Shown here one piece after another: positions 5,465 through 11,978 of a DNA stretch of 14,031 nucleotides (positions are counted from its first letter, which is position 1; every line of letters begins with the position of its first letter). Position numbers and translations under genes: made by a program. The DNA comes from Parafilimonas sp. (GTDB lineage Bacteria > Bacteroidota > Bacteroidia > Chitinophagales > Chitinophagaceae). The DNA lies in the NCBI GenBank assembly GCA_025927795.1, contig JAICKT010000074.1, positions 1-14,031 on the forward strand. Reading direction: 5' to 3'. The notes under the pieces were generated by a model. It was not told the origin of the DNA, ran no database searches, and worked only from the letters and a program-made list of their open reading frames with translations.

Positions 5465-7384
5465 ATGGGAAAAATAATTGGTATCGACTTAGGTACTACA
5501 AACAGCTGCGTGGCAGTTATGGAAGGTAACGAACCGGTTGTTATTGCTAACGATGAAGGTCGCCGTACAACGCCTTCTGTGGTTGCTTTTTTGAAAAACG
5601 GTGAGCGTAAAGTAGGTGACCCGGCAAAGCGCCAGGCAATCACAAATCCGCACAACACTATTACAAGTGTAAAGCGTTTTATGGGCCGCCGCTTTGATGA
5701 AGTGACAGAAGAGATTAGCCACTGGAGCTATAAAGTTGTAAAAGGTGATAATAATACAGTGCGTATTGATATTGATGGCCGCATGTACACGCCGCAAGAA
5801 ATTTCTGCCATGATTTTACAGAAGATGAAAAAAACGGCTGAAGATTATTTGGGTCAGGAAGTGAATGAGGCGGTAATTACCGTTCCTGCCTATTTTAATG
5901 ATGCACAAAGACAGGCTACCAAAGAAGCCGGTGAAATTGCAGGTTTAAATGTTCGCAGAATTGTGAACGAACCTACAGCAGCTGCACTTGCTTATGGCTT
6001 AGATAAAAAACATGCTGACCAAAAGATTGCCGTGTTCGACCTTGGTGGTGGTACGTTTGATATATCAGTGCTTGAATTAGGAGATGGTGTGTTTGAGGTA
6101 AAATCTACAAACGGAGATACGCACCTTGGTGGTGATGATTTTGATAAAGTGATCATGGATTGGCTGGCTGATGAATTCAAGAAACAGGAAGCAATTGATT
6201 TGCGTAAAGACCCGATGGCTTTACAGCGTTTGAAAGATGCTGCTGAAAAAGCGAAGGTTGAATTATCATCTTCATCAGAAACAGAAATAAATCTTCCTTA
6301 CATAACAGCGGTTGATGGTGTTCCGAAGCACTTAGTAATAAAATTATCAAGAGCAAAATTTGAACAGCTTGCCGATAATCTTTTTGCAAGATGTTTGAAG
6401 CCTTGTGAAGCCGCATTGAAAGATGCAGGTTATTCAACTTCACAAATTGATGAAGTGATTTTGGTAGGTGGCTCTACACGTATTCCGAAAGTGCAGGAAA
6501 TAGTTGAAAAATTCTTTGGTAAAAAGCCACACAAAGGTGTTAATCCTGATGAAGTGGTTGCAGTTGGTGCAGCAATTCAGGGTGCAGTTTTAACAGGTGA
6601 GGTAAAAGATGTGTTGTTGCTTGATGTTACTCCGCTTACACTTGGTATTGAAACTTTAGGTGGTGTTTTAACGCCGATGATTCCATCAAACACAACTATT
6701 CCAACAAAGAAAACAGAAGTATTTTCTACTGCCAGCGATAATCAACCTGGTGTTCAAATACACATTTTACAGGGTGAAAGAAGCCTGGCAAAAGATAATA
6801 AGAGCTTAGGTATATTTAATCTTGATGGTATTCCGCCGGCACCGCGTGGCATTCCTCAAATTGAAGTGACATTTGATATTGATGCGAATGGATTGATTCA
6901 TGTAAGTGCAAAAGATAAAGGCACCGGCAAAGAACAAAAAATCCGTATTGAAGCAGGAAGCGGTTTAAGCAAAGAAGAAATTGAAAAGATGAAGAATGAT
7001 GCGAAAGCACATGAATCTGAAGATAAAGCCGCCAGGGAAAAGATTGATAAACTTAATCAGGCAGATAGTTTAATCTTCCAGACAGAAAAACAATTAAAAG
7101 AGTTTGGAGATAAAATTCCTGCAGATAAAAAAGCGCCAATTGAATCAGCATTAAATAAATTAAAAGAAGCACATAAAAGCCAGGATGTAAATGCTGTTGA
7201 TACAGCTTTAAATGAAATGAATCAGGCATGGACAGCAGCCAGTGAAGAAATTTATAAAGCACAACAAGCTGGTGGCGGTGCTCAACCGCAAGGCGAAGCA
7301 CAACAGCCGAATGGTAATGAAGGTGCACAAGGTGCGCAGCAAGGCGAAAATGTAACTGATGCTGAGTTTGAAGAAGTGAAATAG
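5465..7384 (+). CDS. dnaK: Molecular chaperone DnaK (Hsp70)
   Basis: 639 aa, the usual DnaK length. This cytoplasmic ATP-dependent chaperone binds short hydrophobic stretches of unfolded proteins with DnaJ and GrpE as partners. The nucleotide-binding domain carries phosphate loop 1 (IGIDLGTTNS, 5-14), phosphate loop 2 (VFDLGGGTFDIS, 190-201) and the adenosine-binding motif (VILVGGSTRIPKVQ, 331-344). The interdomain linker is at about 382-387 (DVLLLD), followed by the substrate-binding beta domain (LTLGIETLGG onward) and the helical lid. A Gly/Gln-rich tail (about 600-625) ends in DAEFEEVK, the usual bacterial DnaK terminus. dnaJ and grpE are not adjacent. The gene ends in a strong terminator and appears to be transcribed alone or after trhO. 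Confidence 0.98.
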   Translation: MGKIIGIDLGTTNSCVAVMEGNEPVVIANDEGRRTTPSVVAFLKNGERKVGDPAKRQAITNPHNTITSVKRFMGRRFDEVTEEISHWSYKVVKGDNNTVRIDIDGRMYTPQEISAMILQKMKKTAEDYLGQEVNEAVITVPAYFNDAQRQATKEAGEIAGLNVRRIVNEPTAAALAYGLDKKHADQKIAVFDLGGGTFDISVLELGDGVFEVKSTNGDTHLGGDDFDKVIMDWLADEFKKQEAIDLRKDPMALQRLKDAAEKAKVELSSSSETEINLPYITAVDGVPKHLVIKLSRAKFEQLADNLFARCLKPCEAALKDAGYSTSQIDEVILVGGSTRIPKVQEIVEKFFGKKPHKGVNPDEVVAVGAAIQGAVLTGEVKDVLLLDVTPLTLGIETLGGVLTPMIPSNTTIPTKKTEVFSTASDNQPGVQIHILQGERSLAKDNKSLGIFNLDGIPPAPRGIPQIEVTFDIDANGLIHVSAKDKGTGKEQKIRIEAGSGLSKEEIEKMKNDAKAHESEDKAAREKIDKLNQADSLIFQTEKQLKEFGDKIPADKKAPIESALNKLKEAHKSQDVNAVDTALNEMNQAWTAASEEIYKAQQAGGGAQPQGEAQQPNGNEGAQGAQQGENVTDAEFEEVK

Positions 7385-7427
7385 TCTGAGCCGCGACTTG
7401 TCGGATTAAAAGAATAATAAATTATAG

Positions 7428-7460
7428 AAAAGCCTCTCAATCTTGAGAGGCTTTTCAGTT
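7428..7460 (+). terminator. Rho-independent terminator after dnaK
   Basis: AAAAGCCTCTCAA (7428-7440) and TTGAGAGGCTTTT (7443-7455) are perfect complements. The stem closes on an AATCTT loop and is flanked by A and T runs, so it may work in both directions. It lies about 45 nt after the stop codon. Confidence 0.9.
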
Positions 7461-7540
7461 TTATATTTAATTGAAATTGTAGATTACAACATAATTTTTT
7501 TGAAAAAAAGTTTGCATAATAACTGATAAATTATCTGAAA

Positions 7541-7795
7541 ATGGCGCGCATTAAAGTTGATCTGCATGATATATATAATAATTCCGCTGCTATCGATAAA
7601 GCACTTCAACGGGCGTTTGATGATGCAATAGAAAAGAAAATTCGTGAAGTAGAAATTATACCAGGCAAAGGAAGCGGTCAACTGCGAAAAAAAGTAGAAC
7701 GTTTCTTACAACAACCGCATATTAAGCCTTTATATCACCGCATTGAAAACGACAGTAAGAATTTTGGGAGGCTGTTTGTTTATTTTAAGTTTTAA
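7541..7795 (+). CDS. Stand-alone Smr-domain protein
   Basis: 84 aa, essentially one Smr (small MutS-related) domain. It starts with the conserved VDLH (6-9) and carries the second core motif as IIPGKGSGQLRKKV (39-52), where most members have H-G-K/R-G-x-G-x-L-R. Smr domains are nucleic-acid-binding folds, several with nicking or RNA-cleaving activity; single-domain versions have poorly defined roles. The proline at 41 replaces the usual histidine, though the glycines and LR are kept. The last 20 residues (HRIENDSKNFGRLFVYFKF) supply the final strand. It sits 156 bp after dnaK, beyond its terminator, and converges on the next gene with only 21 bp between stop codons. Family call good; function unknown. 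Confidence 0.82.
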   Translation: MARIKVDLHDIYNNSAAIDKALQRAFDDAIEKKIREVEIIPGKGSGQLRKKVERFLQQPHIKPLYHRIENDSKNFGRLFVYFKF

Positions 7796-7803
7796 ATAAT
7801 GTT

Positions 7804-7834
7804 GCGAAGCTTTATATCAATGATTCGCTTTTTT
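7804..7834 (+). terminator. Weak terminator candidate after the Smr gene
   Basis: GCGAA (7804-7808) and TTCGC (7824-7828) form a short stem with a 15-nt loop, followed by a run of six T. It overlaps the 3' end of the convergent gene. The stem is short, so confidence is low. Confidence 0.3.
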
Positions 7835-8740
7835 GAATAAAGCATCAAAATCAGGTTCCCATGTTTTACCAAGATCATAAGAATTCTCAATGTATTCATG
7901 CAAGGTTTCGTCGGACGGATTATAAGTTATTGTCATTCGCCTATGCATTAATGTTCTTTTAGAATCTGAAACAGTAACCGCAACAAGTTGTATTGAATCT
8001 TTGGATGAATATGTTTCTTCAAAATTTCTGATATCGCCACTCTTACCTGCCCAACACATTCTAAAACGCTGAGAAGTGTTATCATAAAAGCTTATGCTTT
8101 CTCCTACATAATCACTGCCCAGCCATTGAAACTTTTCATCAATAGAACAGCCGCCATAAAATTTTGTTACCGTATCAACAGCAACTTTATCTGCATAATT
8201 TTCGCCTACATAAACATCCCACGTGCCGATAAAAAAGTCAAGCTTTTTATACCTGTCATCATACAAACAAGGCGTTGCATTTTCTTTATATTTTTCTGCA
8301 ATAGCTGCAAGCTGCGATGAGTTGCGCACCCGGCTGAACAACGTATCTTTTAACCTTCCCTGGTAGCTTGCACCGTCTGTTGCTGCTGCCGCTAACAATT
8401 GCAAACACTTCAGCGTATCATTCATTGCTGCATAAATTTTAGCTTGCTCAAATCTTAATTCATTTTTAAATCCTGTTTGTAGGTCCAGCTCATTTAAAGA
8501 CTGAAAATTGTTCAGCGCATCTTTATATTTTGATTGTTGCAGTTGCGACATTGCGAGGTAATAAATAGCGAATGTATCTGCAGTATTTGTATTAAGGTAT
8601 TGCCGGAAATTAGTTTCTGCAACTTTCCAGTTCTTTTTATCATACGCATTATAAGCAAGTGTTTTTGCAGAGTCCTGTGCCTGTACAACTGTAATCAAAC
8701 TATTTATTGTTACAGCTATAGCAATAAGAGCTTTTCTCAT
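7817..8740 (-). CDS. Secreted protein: TPR-like N-terminus plus DUF1579-like C-terminal domain
   Basis: 307 aa from the ATG at 8740. That start is preferred to an in-frame one at 8788 because it begins a clean signal peptide (MRKALIAIAVTINSL..., cleavage near VQA|Q, 21). Residues about 26-120 look like two or three tetratricopeptide-type helical pairs (AYNAYDKKNWKVAETNFRQYL, then AIYYLAMSQLQQSKYKDALNNF). From about 165 the LDFFIGTWDVYVG segment opens a beta-rich domain resembling DUF1579 and related lipocalin-like families, with alternating strands through about 285. It is probably a periplasmic or surface protein; the ligand is unknown. The sigma/anti-sigma genes lie upstream on the same strand across a 178-bp gap, so co-transcription is possible but not supported by spacing. 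No convincing promoter was seen in that gap. Confidence 0.7.
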   Translation of the reverse strand: MRKALIAIAVTINSLITVVQAQDSAKTLAYNAYDKKNWKVAETNFRQYLNTNTADTFAIYYLAMSQLQQSKYKDALNNFQSLNELDLQTGFKNELRFEQAKIYAAMNDTLKCLQLLAAAATDGASYQGRLKDTLFSRVRNSSQLAAIAEKYKENATPCLYDDRYKKLDFFIGTWDVYVGENYADKVAVDTVTKFYGGCSIDEKFQWLGSDYVGESISFYDNTSQRFRMCWAGKSGDIRNFEETYSSKDSIQLVAVTVSDSKRTLMHRRMTITYNPSDETLHEYIENSYDLGKTWEPDFDALFKKANH

Positions 8741-8918
8741 GGCAATAAATTTGATTTTAAATTTAAATCGCCATATAAGTGCAATCAAAAAATTTCGATT
8801 AAGTAGTAAATTTTTTCGACGAATATTTTATTAAGCAATAACTGTTTTAGCAAACGCTATTTGATGTATCGATTATTTCCGTCAGCTATTTTGATAAGCT
8901 CTTTTATACAAACTGGAT

Positions 8919-9278
8919 TTATAAATAGTCATTCCTATAATGCGTTTTATTCCAGAATAAATTGATGAGCATTACTAACCAGAAAGCAATTAAAAAGAAT
9001 ACAATTTGCGAAAAATATACCGCTGGCAGTTTTAAAGAAAAATAAAACGGCAATTGCACACCTTTTATAAAAATGCTTAGTATTAATAAGACAACACAAA
9101 TTGATAGAAATGCAATGAGGAGTATTTTAAGCAAATTATATTTTACAAGAGACGTTGTATGTGTTTTAGCAGCAGCCATTAATTCTATCCGCTGCATTAC
9201 ATTACCGGTGAAATCTTCGGACGTTTCTTCCACTGCATATTTTATCAGCAACTCCTTTAATTTTTTATCTTCCTGCAT
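8919..9278 (-). CDS. Small two-helix membrane protein, probable anti-sigma partner of the ECF sigma factor
   Basis: 119 aa. A cytoplasmic N-terminal part of about 45 residues (KELLIKYAVEETSEDFTGNVMQRIE) precedes two hydrophobic segments at about 48-72 and 88-109. The start codon follows the sigma-factor stop by 3 nt, so the two are almost certainly one transcript. That position, the size and the membrane topology point to a short anti-sigma factor or sigma-binding regulator that would hold the sigma factor at the inner membrane. The N-terminal part lacks the HxxxCxxC zinc motif of classical ZAS anti-sigma factors, so the binding mode would differ or the assignment could be wrong. The role rests on context, not on a recognised domain. 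Confidence 0.6.
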   Translation of the reverse strand: MQEDKKLKELLIKYAVEETSEDFTGNVMQRIELMAAAKTHTTSLVKYNLLKILLIAFLSICVVLLILSIFIKGVQLPFYFSLKLPAVYFSQIVFFLIAFWLVMLINLFWNKTHYRNDYL

Positions 9279-9281
9279 ACA

Positions 9282-9857
9282 TTACATTAAATTTTTTATT
9301 TCTGTTTTCAGCAAGTTATTCAATTGCGCATATAAATGTTTTCTTCCTCTGTGCAATAACACTTTAATATTAGCAACAGAAATTTCTGTTAGCTCATGTA
9401 TTTCGCTTACTGATAGTTCATTCAAATAAAACATAGTAATACAGATACGTTCATCTTCACGCAAAGCACTCATTGCAAGTTGTATAAATTTTTTCTGATC
9501 ACGGCTTTCATATTGCTCTAACAAAGGATAAATTTTATAATCTTCCTCTGTTGTTATTTCTTCATTTATATCAGCAACAATAAATTTTTTTAATTTTTTT
9601 TTATTCAGCGCAACATTCACAACAATACGGTATAACCATGTAGGAAATGTTGATTGCTTTTTAAACGATGGCAGCGCATTAAATGCTTTTAGAAATGCAT
9701 CCTGCGCCACTTCTTCCGCATCTTCCCTGTTAAGAATAATATTATATGCCAGTGTAAATACCATATTGCTATACTTTGTTACCAATGCACCGTAAGCAGC
9801 ACTATCACCTTTCAATATTCTCGTTATTATTAATTCGTCGGTTTGATGGTTCACCAT
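9282..9857 (-). CDS. ECF-type RNA polymerase sigma-70 factor
   Basis: 191 aa with only sigma regions 2 and 4, as in extracytoplasmic-function sigma factors. Region 2 spans about 25-88 (NMVFTLAYNIILNREDAEEVAQDAFLKAF, then STFPTWLYRIVVNVALN). Region 4 spans about 126-178 (ALREDERICITMFYLNELSVSEIHELT, then VANIKVLLHRGRKHL, the helix-turn-helix that reads the -35). A charged linker joins them. It directs core RNA polymerase to a small regulon, probably released from the membrane protein encoded 3 nt downstream. The ATG at 9857 fits the family's N-terminus. An ECF-like promoter sits directly upstream, suggesting autoregulation. The inducing signal cannot be told from the sequence. Confidence 0.93.
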   Translation of the reverse strand: MVNHQTDELIITRILKGDSAAYGALVTKYSNMVFTLAYNIILNREDAEEVAQDAFLKAFNALPSFKKQSTFPTWLYRIVVNVALNKKKLKKFIVADINEEITTEEDYKIYPLLEQYESRDQKKFIQLAMSALREDERICITMFYLNELSVSEIHELTEISVANIKVLLHRGRKHLYAQLNNLLKTEIKNLM

Positions 9858-9860
9858 GTA

Positions 9861-9890
9861 TTAGACAACTGCTCTTTAATCCAGGTTACA
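9861..9890 (-). promoter_or_regulatory. Candidate autoregulated ECF promoter of the sigma gene
   Basis: On the minus strand TGTAACC (9890-9884) is followed after 16 nt by TGTCTAA (9867-9861), fitting ECF -35 'AAC' and -10 'GTC' rules. The predicted start of transcription falls at or inside the start codon (9857), so the transcript would be leaderless. That tight geometry is a reason for caution. Confidence 0.45.
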
Positions 9891-9909
9891 AAATAATTAT
9901 AATAAAATT

Positions 9910-9937
9910 TGTAACCATTTCTCTTTATGCAACTGTC
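9910..9937 (+). promoter_or_regulatory. Candidate ECF promoter of the DUF6249-like gene
   Basis: TGTAACC (9910-9916) and TGTC (9934-9937) are separated by 17 nt, mirroring the promoter on the opposite strand. A transcript from here would have a leader of about 12-15 nt before the ATG at 9959. The -35 is the right arm of a perfect 9-bp inverted repeat (GGTTACAAA at 9884-9892, TTTGTAACC at 9908-9916). Confidence 0.5.
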
Positions 9938-9958
9938 AAAACTTCAAACGAATAAAAA

Positions 9959-10273
9959 ATGAATAATCAATTTTTAGGCTCCTCATTTTTGGTACTGCTT
10001 ATTGTACTGATATTGCTAACCATATTTGGTATTGTATATATCTATGTTACTTCCAAAACCAAAGAGCGCATGGCGCTTATTGAAAAAGGTATGGATCCAA
10101 ATCTTGCAAAAAGTGATTTCTGGATACAGGTTGGTATTATAGCTGCGGGTTCCGCGCTTGGTTTGATTGTAAGCGATATGATACCCGGCGGATATGGACC
10201 GCTTGTTGCAATACTTTTTGCAGGCGCAGGACTTGTGATTTATAATATCTTTCGAAAAAGTAAAGCAAAATAA
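9959..10273 (+). CDS. DUF6249-like small integral membrane protein
   Basis: 104 aa with three hydrophobic segments at about 8-31, 56-75 and 81-97. A short cytoplasmic loop after the first helix carries the conserved-looking motif TKERMALIEKGMDP (34-47), which I associate with the DUF6249 membrane protein family of Bacteroidota. No enzymatic motif is present and no function is established. The gene diverges from the ECF sigma operon and shares with it a symmetric promoter region, so it is a good candidate member of that sigma factor's regulon, perhaps acting in envelope-stress sensing or membrane homeostasis (inference). It converges on the MFS transporter gene with 52 bp between stops. Confidence 0.68.
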   Translation: MNNQFLGSSFLVLLIVLILLTIFGIVYIYVTSKTKERMALIEKGMDPNLAKSDFWIQVGIIAAGSALGLIVSDMIPGGYGPLVAILFAGAGLVIYNIFRKSKAK

Positions 10274-10284
10274 TAAGTGTAATG

Positions 10285-10327
10285 GAGAGCTTGTATAAGT
10301 ATGCATTCATAACTTCTGTGTGCTCTC
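10285..10327. terminator. Possible bidirectional terminator hairpin between convergent genes
   Basis: GAGAGC (10285-10290) pairs with GCTCTC (10322-10327) around an inner imperfect stem (AAGTATG / CATAACTT). It lies exactly between two convergent stop codons, but no T run follows on either side, so this is weak. Confidence 0.3.
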
Positions 10328-11609
10328 AATTTGTGTTGAATACTTTTTCTATATGCTTCGGTATGTTTAATTGCTTCAGCGGATCAATCACAAGCCACAA
10401 CAAAAATCCAATTAATAAAACAAACGCCACCACAAAAAGAGGATAATTAAAATTATTTGTAGCCTGTACAATATTGCCAAAAACAATTGCAAGAAAAAAT
10501 GCACCCGCCTGTCCAAAAAAATTCATTGCGCCGGTAACAGTGCCTGAATTATTGCGTGCTATATCATTACATACACCGTAAGACGACATCACGCAAAAAC
10601 CATAACATGCATTTGCTGCAACCAGCGTAATCGCGGCAATATCATTTTGCGGTATAAATACAGTAAGCAATATTAATACACCGCACATTCCAATGCCCGT
10701 CATACCGGTAAAACGCCGACCAAATCTCAATCCTTTTTTTCGTACGAACCAGTCAGCAGTAAAGCCACCTGCTAAAAGTCCCACCATGCCTGCAACAAAC
10801 ACAAAAAAAATAACATGCTTTGCTTCCTTTTCAGAAAAATGCCTGCCTTCCTGCAGGTACACGGGCATCCATGCAACAAAAAAATAATTCGCCCATTGCA
10901 AACAGAAATACATAAACATTAATGACCATACTGTGCTGTTCCTGAAAATATATTTGAGCGGAATAACATGCTGGTGTTTATTGTGTCGGCAACCAGATTC
11001 AATTTTCTGCTTCTCTTCTTCAGAAATATTTTTCATTTCTGATGGAAAGTTTTTGAACCACACTGCACAGATTAAAACCCAAACAATACCTATAGCAGCG
11101 TTTACAAAAAAAGGCATTCGCCAGCCATAAGAAACAGCTAACGGAACAATGATAACCGGTGCTATTGCAGACCCTATCTGCTGACCAAGACCTACCCATG
11201 TTAATGCGCGGCCTGTTTCATTTGCCGGAAACCATCGCGAAACAACAATGAGAGAATTGGGATACGTACCCGATTCGCCTATGCCAAATAAGAAACGTAT
11301 AATTATGAGTGACATAAGCCCGGTTGCTAAACCTGTTAAAGCTGTAAAAAAAGACCAGGCTAAAACAATGCGGATAAAAACTGCACGCGGACCAATACGA
11401 TCGCCTAATGCGCCTGAAGGAATTTCAAATAATGCATACGCCAATGCAAAAGAAGCAAGTACCCAGCCGAATTGCTCGTTGTTGAGATGAAACTCACCTT
11501 TTACTCTTACACCAACTATAGAAATACAGATACGGTCGAGATAGGTTAGTGTAGCTAACGAACAAAGCAATGCAAGCACACGATAACGATATGGAATTGC
11601 TTTTAGCAT
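10326..11609 (-). CDS. MFS transporter, anion:cation symporter (ACS) type
   Basis: 427 aa with about 12 hydrophobic segments in two halves separated by a charged loop (about 187-217). Signature features are YLDR in the first helix (D25, R26), major-facilitator motif A as GALGDRIGPR (66-75), the ACS-like GIGESGTYPNS (109-119), and a second motif-A-like loop in the C-terminal half (DWFVRKKGLRFGRR). ACS members are inner-membrane proton symporters for organic anions such as hexuronates, glucarate/galactarate or other sugar acids. No catabolic gene lies next to it, so the substrate is unassigned. The ATG at 11609 gives a normal N-terminus. A 369-bp gap with palindromic operator-like sites lies upstream, shared with the divergent peptidase gene. 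Confidence 0.9.
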   Translation of the reverse strand: MLKAIPYRYRVLALLCSLATLTYLDRICISIVGVRVKGEFHLNNEQFGWVLASFALAYALFEIPSGALGDRIGPRAVFIRIVLAWSFFTALTGLATGLMSLIIIRFLFGIGESGTYPNSLIVVSRWFPANETGRALTWVGLGQQIGSAIAPVIIVPLAVSYGWRMPFFVNAAIGIVWVLICAVWFKNFPSEMKNISEEEKQKIESGCRHNKHQHVIPLKYIFRNSTVWSLMFMYFCLQWANYFFVAWMPVYLQEGRHFSEKEAKHVIFFVFVAGMVGLLAGGFTADWFVRKKGLRFGRRFTGMTGIGMCGVLILLTVFIPQNDIAAITLVAANACYGFCVMSSYGVCNDIARNNSGTVTGAMNFFGQAGAFFLAIVFGNIVQATNNFNYPLFVVAFVLLIGFLLWLVIDPLKQLNIPKHIEKVFNTN

Positions 11610-11709
11610 TTTTGGTAGATGCGGGCGAGTTGAAGATAATATATTTCATGTCGCAGATGTGTATGGTTAACCAGGTTAAGGCATATTAATGCAATTTTCG
11701 TCATGCGCT

Positions 11710-11730
11710 GATTGTTGAGCAAGTATCAAC
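11710..11730. promoter_or_regulatory. Weaker copy of the operator-like palindrome
   Basis: This 21-bp site starts GATTGTTG and ends TCAAC. It matches the stronger site at 11776-11796 in 16 of 21 positions and is itself a GTTGA/TCAAC inverted repeat. The two copies start 66 bp apart in the same orientation. Confidence 0.4.
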
Positions 11731-11775
11731 TTAAATTATTTACCGCACGAGGTTATGACAAGAAGGAGATTTAAA

Positions 11776-11799
11776 GATTGTTGGTCAACGACCAACAAT
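11776..11799. promoter_or_regulatory. Perfect 23-bp palindrome, operator candidate
   Basis: ATTGTTGGTC (11777-11786), spacer AAC, GACCAACAAT (11790-11799) form a perfect inverted repeat with 10-bp arms. No T run follows on either strand, so it is not a normal intrinsic terminator. The form suits a dimeric repressor, and the TTGGTC...GACCAA core loosely recalls FadR-type GntR operators, though the spacer is longer than theirs. It lies about 170-180 bp from both divergent genes. Confidence 0.5.
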
Positions 11800-11917
11800 G
11801 GATACACGAATAATATTAAATAAATAATTTAATGCCGTTATCATTATCATTATATTTATGGTAATAAATAAGCGTAACCTCGCAAAACCCCCAAAGAAAA
11901 CTTTACTTTTTAACCTA

Positions 11918-11945
11918 TTGATTAATTAATACGAATCATCTTTCG
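11918..11945 (+). promoter_or_regulatory. Candidate promoter for the M1 peptidase gene
   Basis: TTG (11918-11920) is followed after 16 nt by CATCTTTCG (11937-11945), an imperfect match to TAnnTTTG. The leader to the ATG at 11979 would be about 30 nt. Confidence 0.35.
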
Positions 11946-11978
11946 TCAACAAGGCATTTATAAAAAATTAATCCTGTC

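Larger units (their letters stand above)
11610..11978. other. 369-bp intergenic region between the divergent MFS and M1 peptidase genes
   Basis: No protein-coding gene is supported here. It holds a GGTTAACC palindrome (11665-11672) followed closely by another GGTTAA, two related palindromic sites (11710-11730 and 11776-11799), and a wider imperfect inverted pair (CGAGGTTATG at 11748-11757, CGTAACCTCG at 11873-11882) that brackets the stronger palindrome. An AT-rich stretch and a candidate promoter for the peptidase gene complete it. Confidence 0.6.

Noticed and set aside
7260..7350. Repetitive Gln/Gly-rich coding stretch in dnaK as a tandem repeat element
   Set aside because: It is the ordinary low-complexity DnaK tail before the EFEEVK end.
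8741..8788. Upstream ATG 8788 for the TPR/DUF1579-like protein
   Set aside because: It would bury the signal peptide behind a 16-residue basic stretch; ATG 8740 gives a standard signal sequence.
11777..11799. 23-bp palindrome as an intrinsic terminator
   Set aside because: Neither side is followed by a T run, and it lies between divergent genes where no terminator is needed.
11755..11823. 22-codon frame starting at ATG 11755 after no clear ribosome site
   Set aside because: It runs across the perfect palindrome, has no family resemblance and is within chance length for AT-rich DNA.
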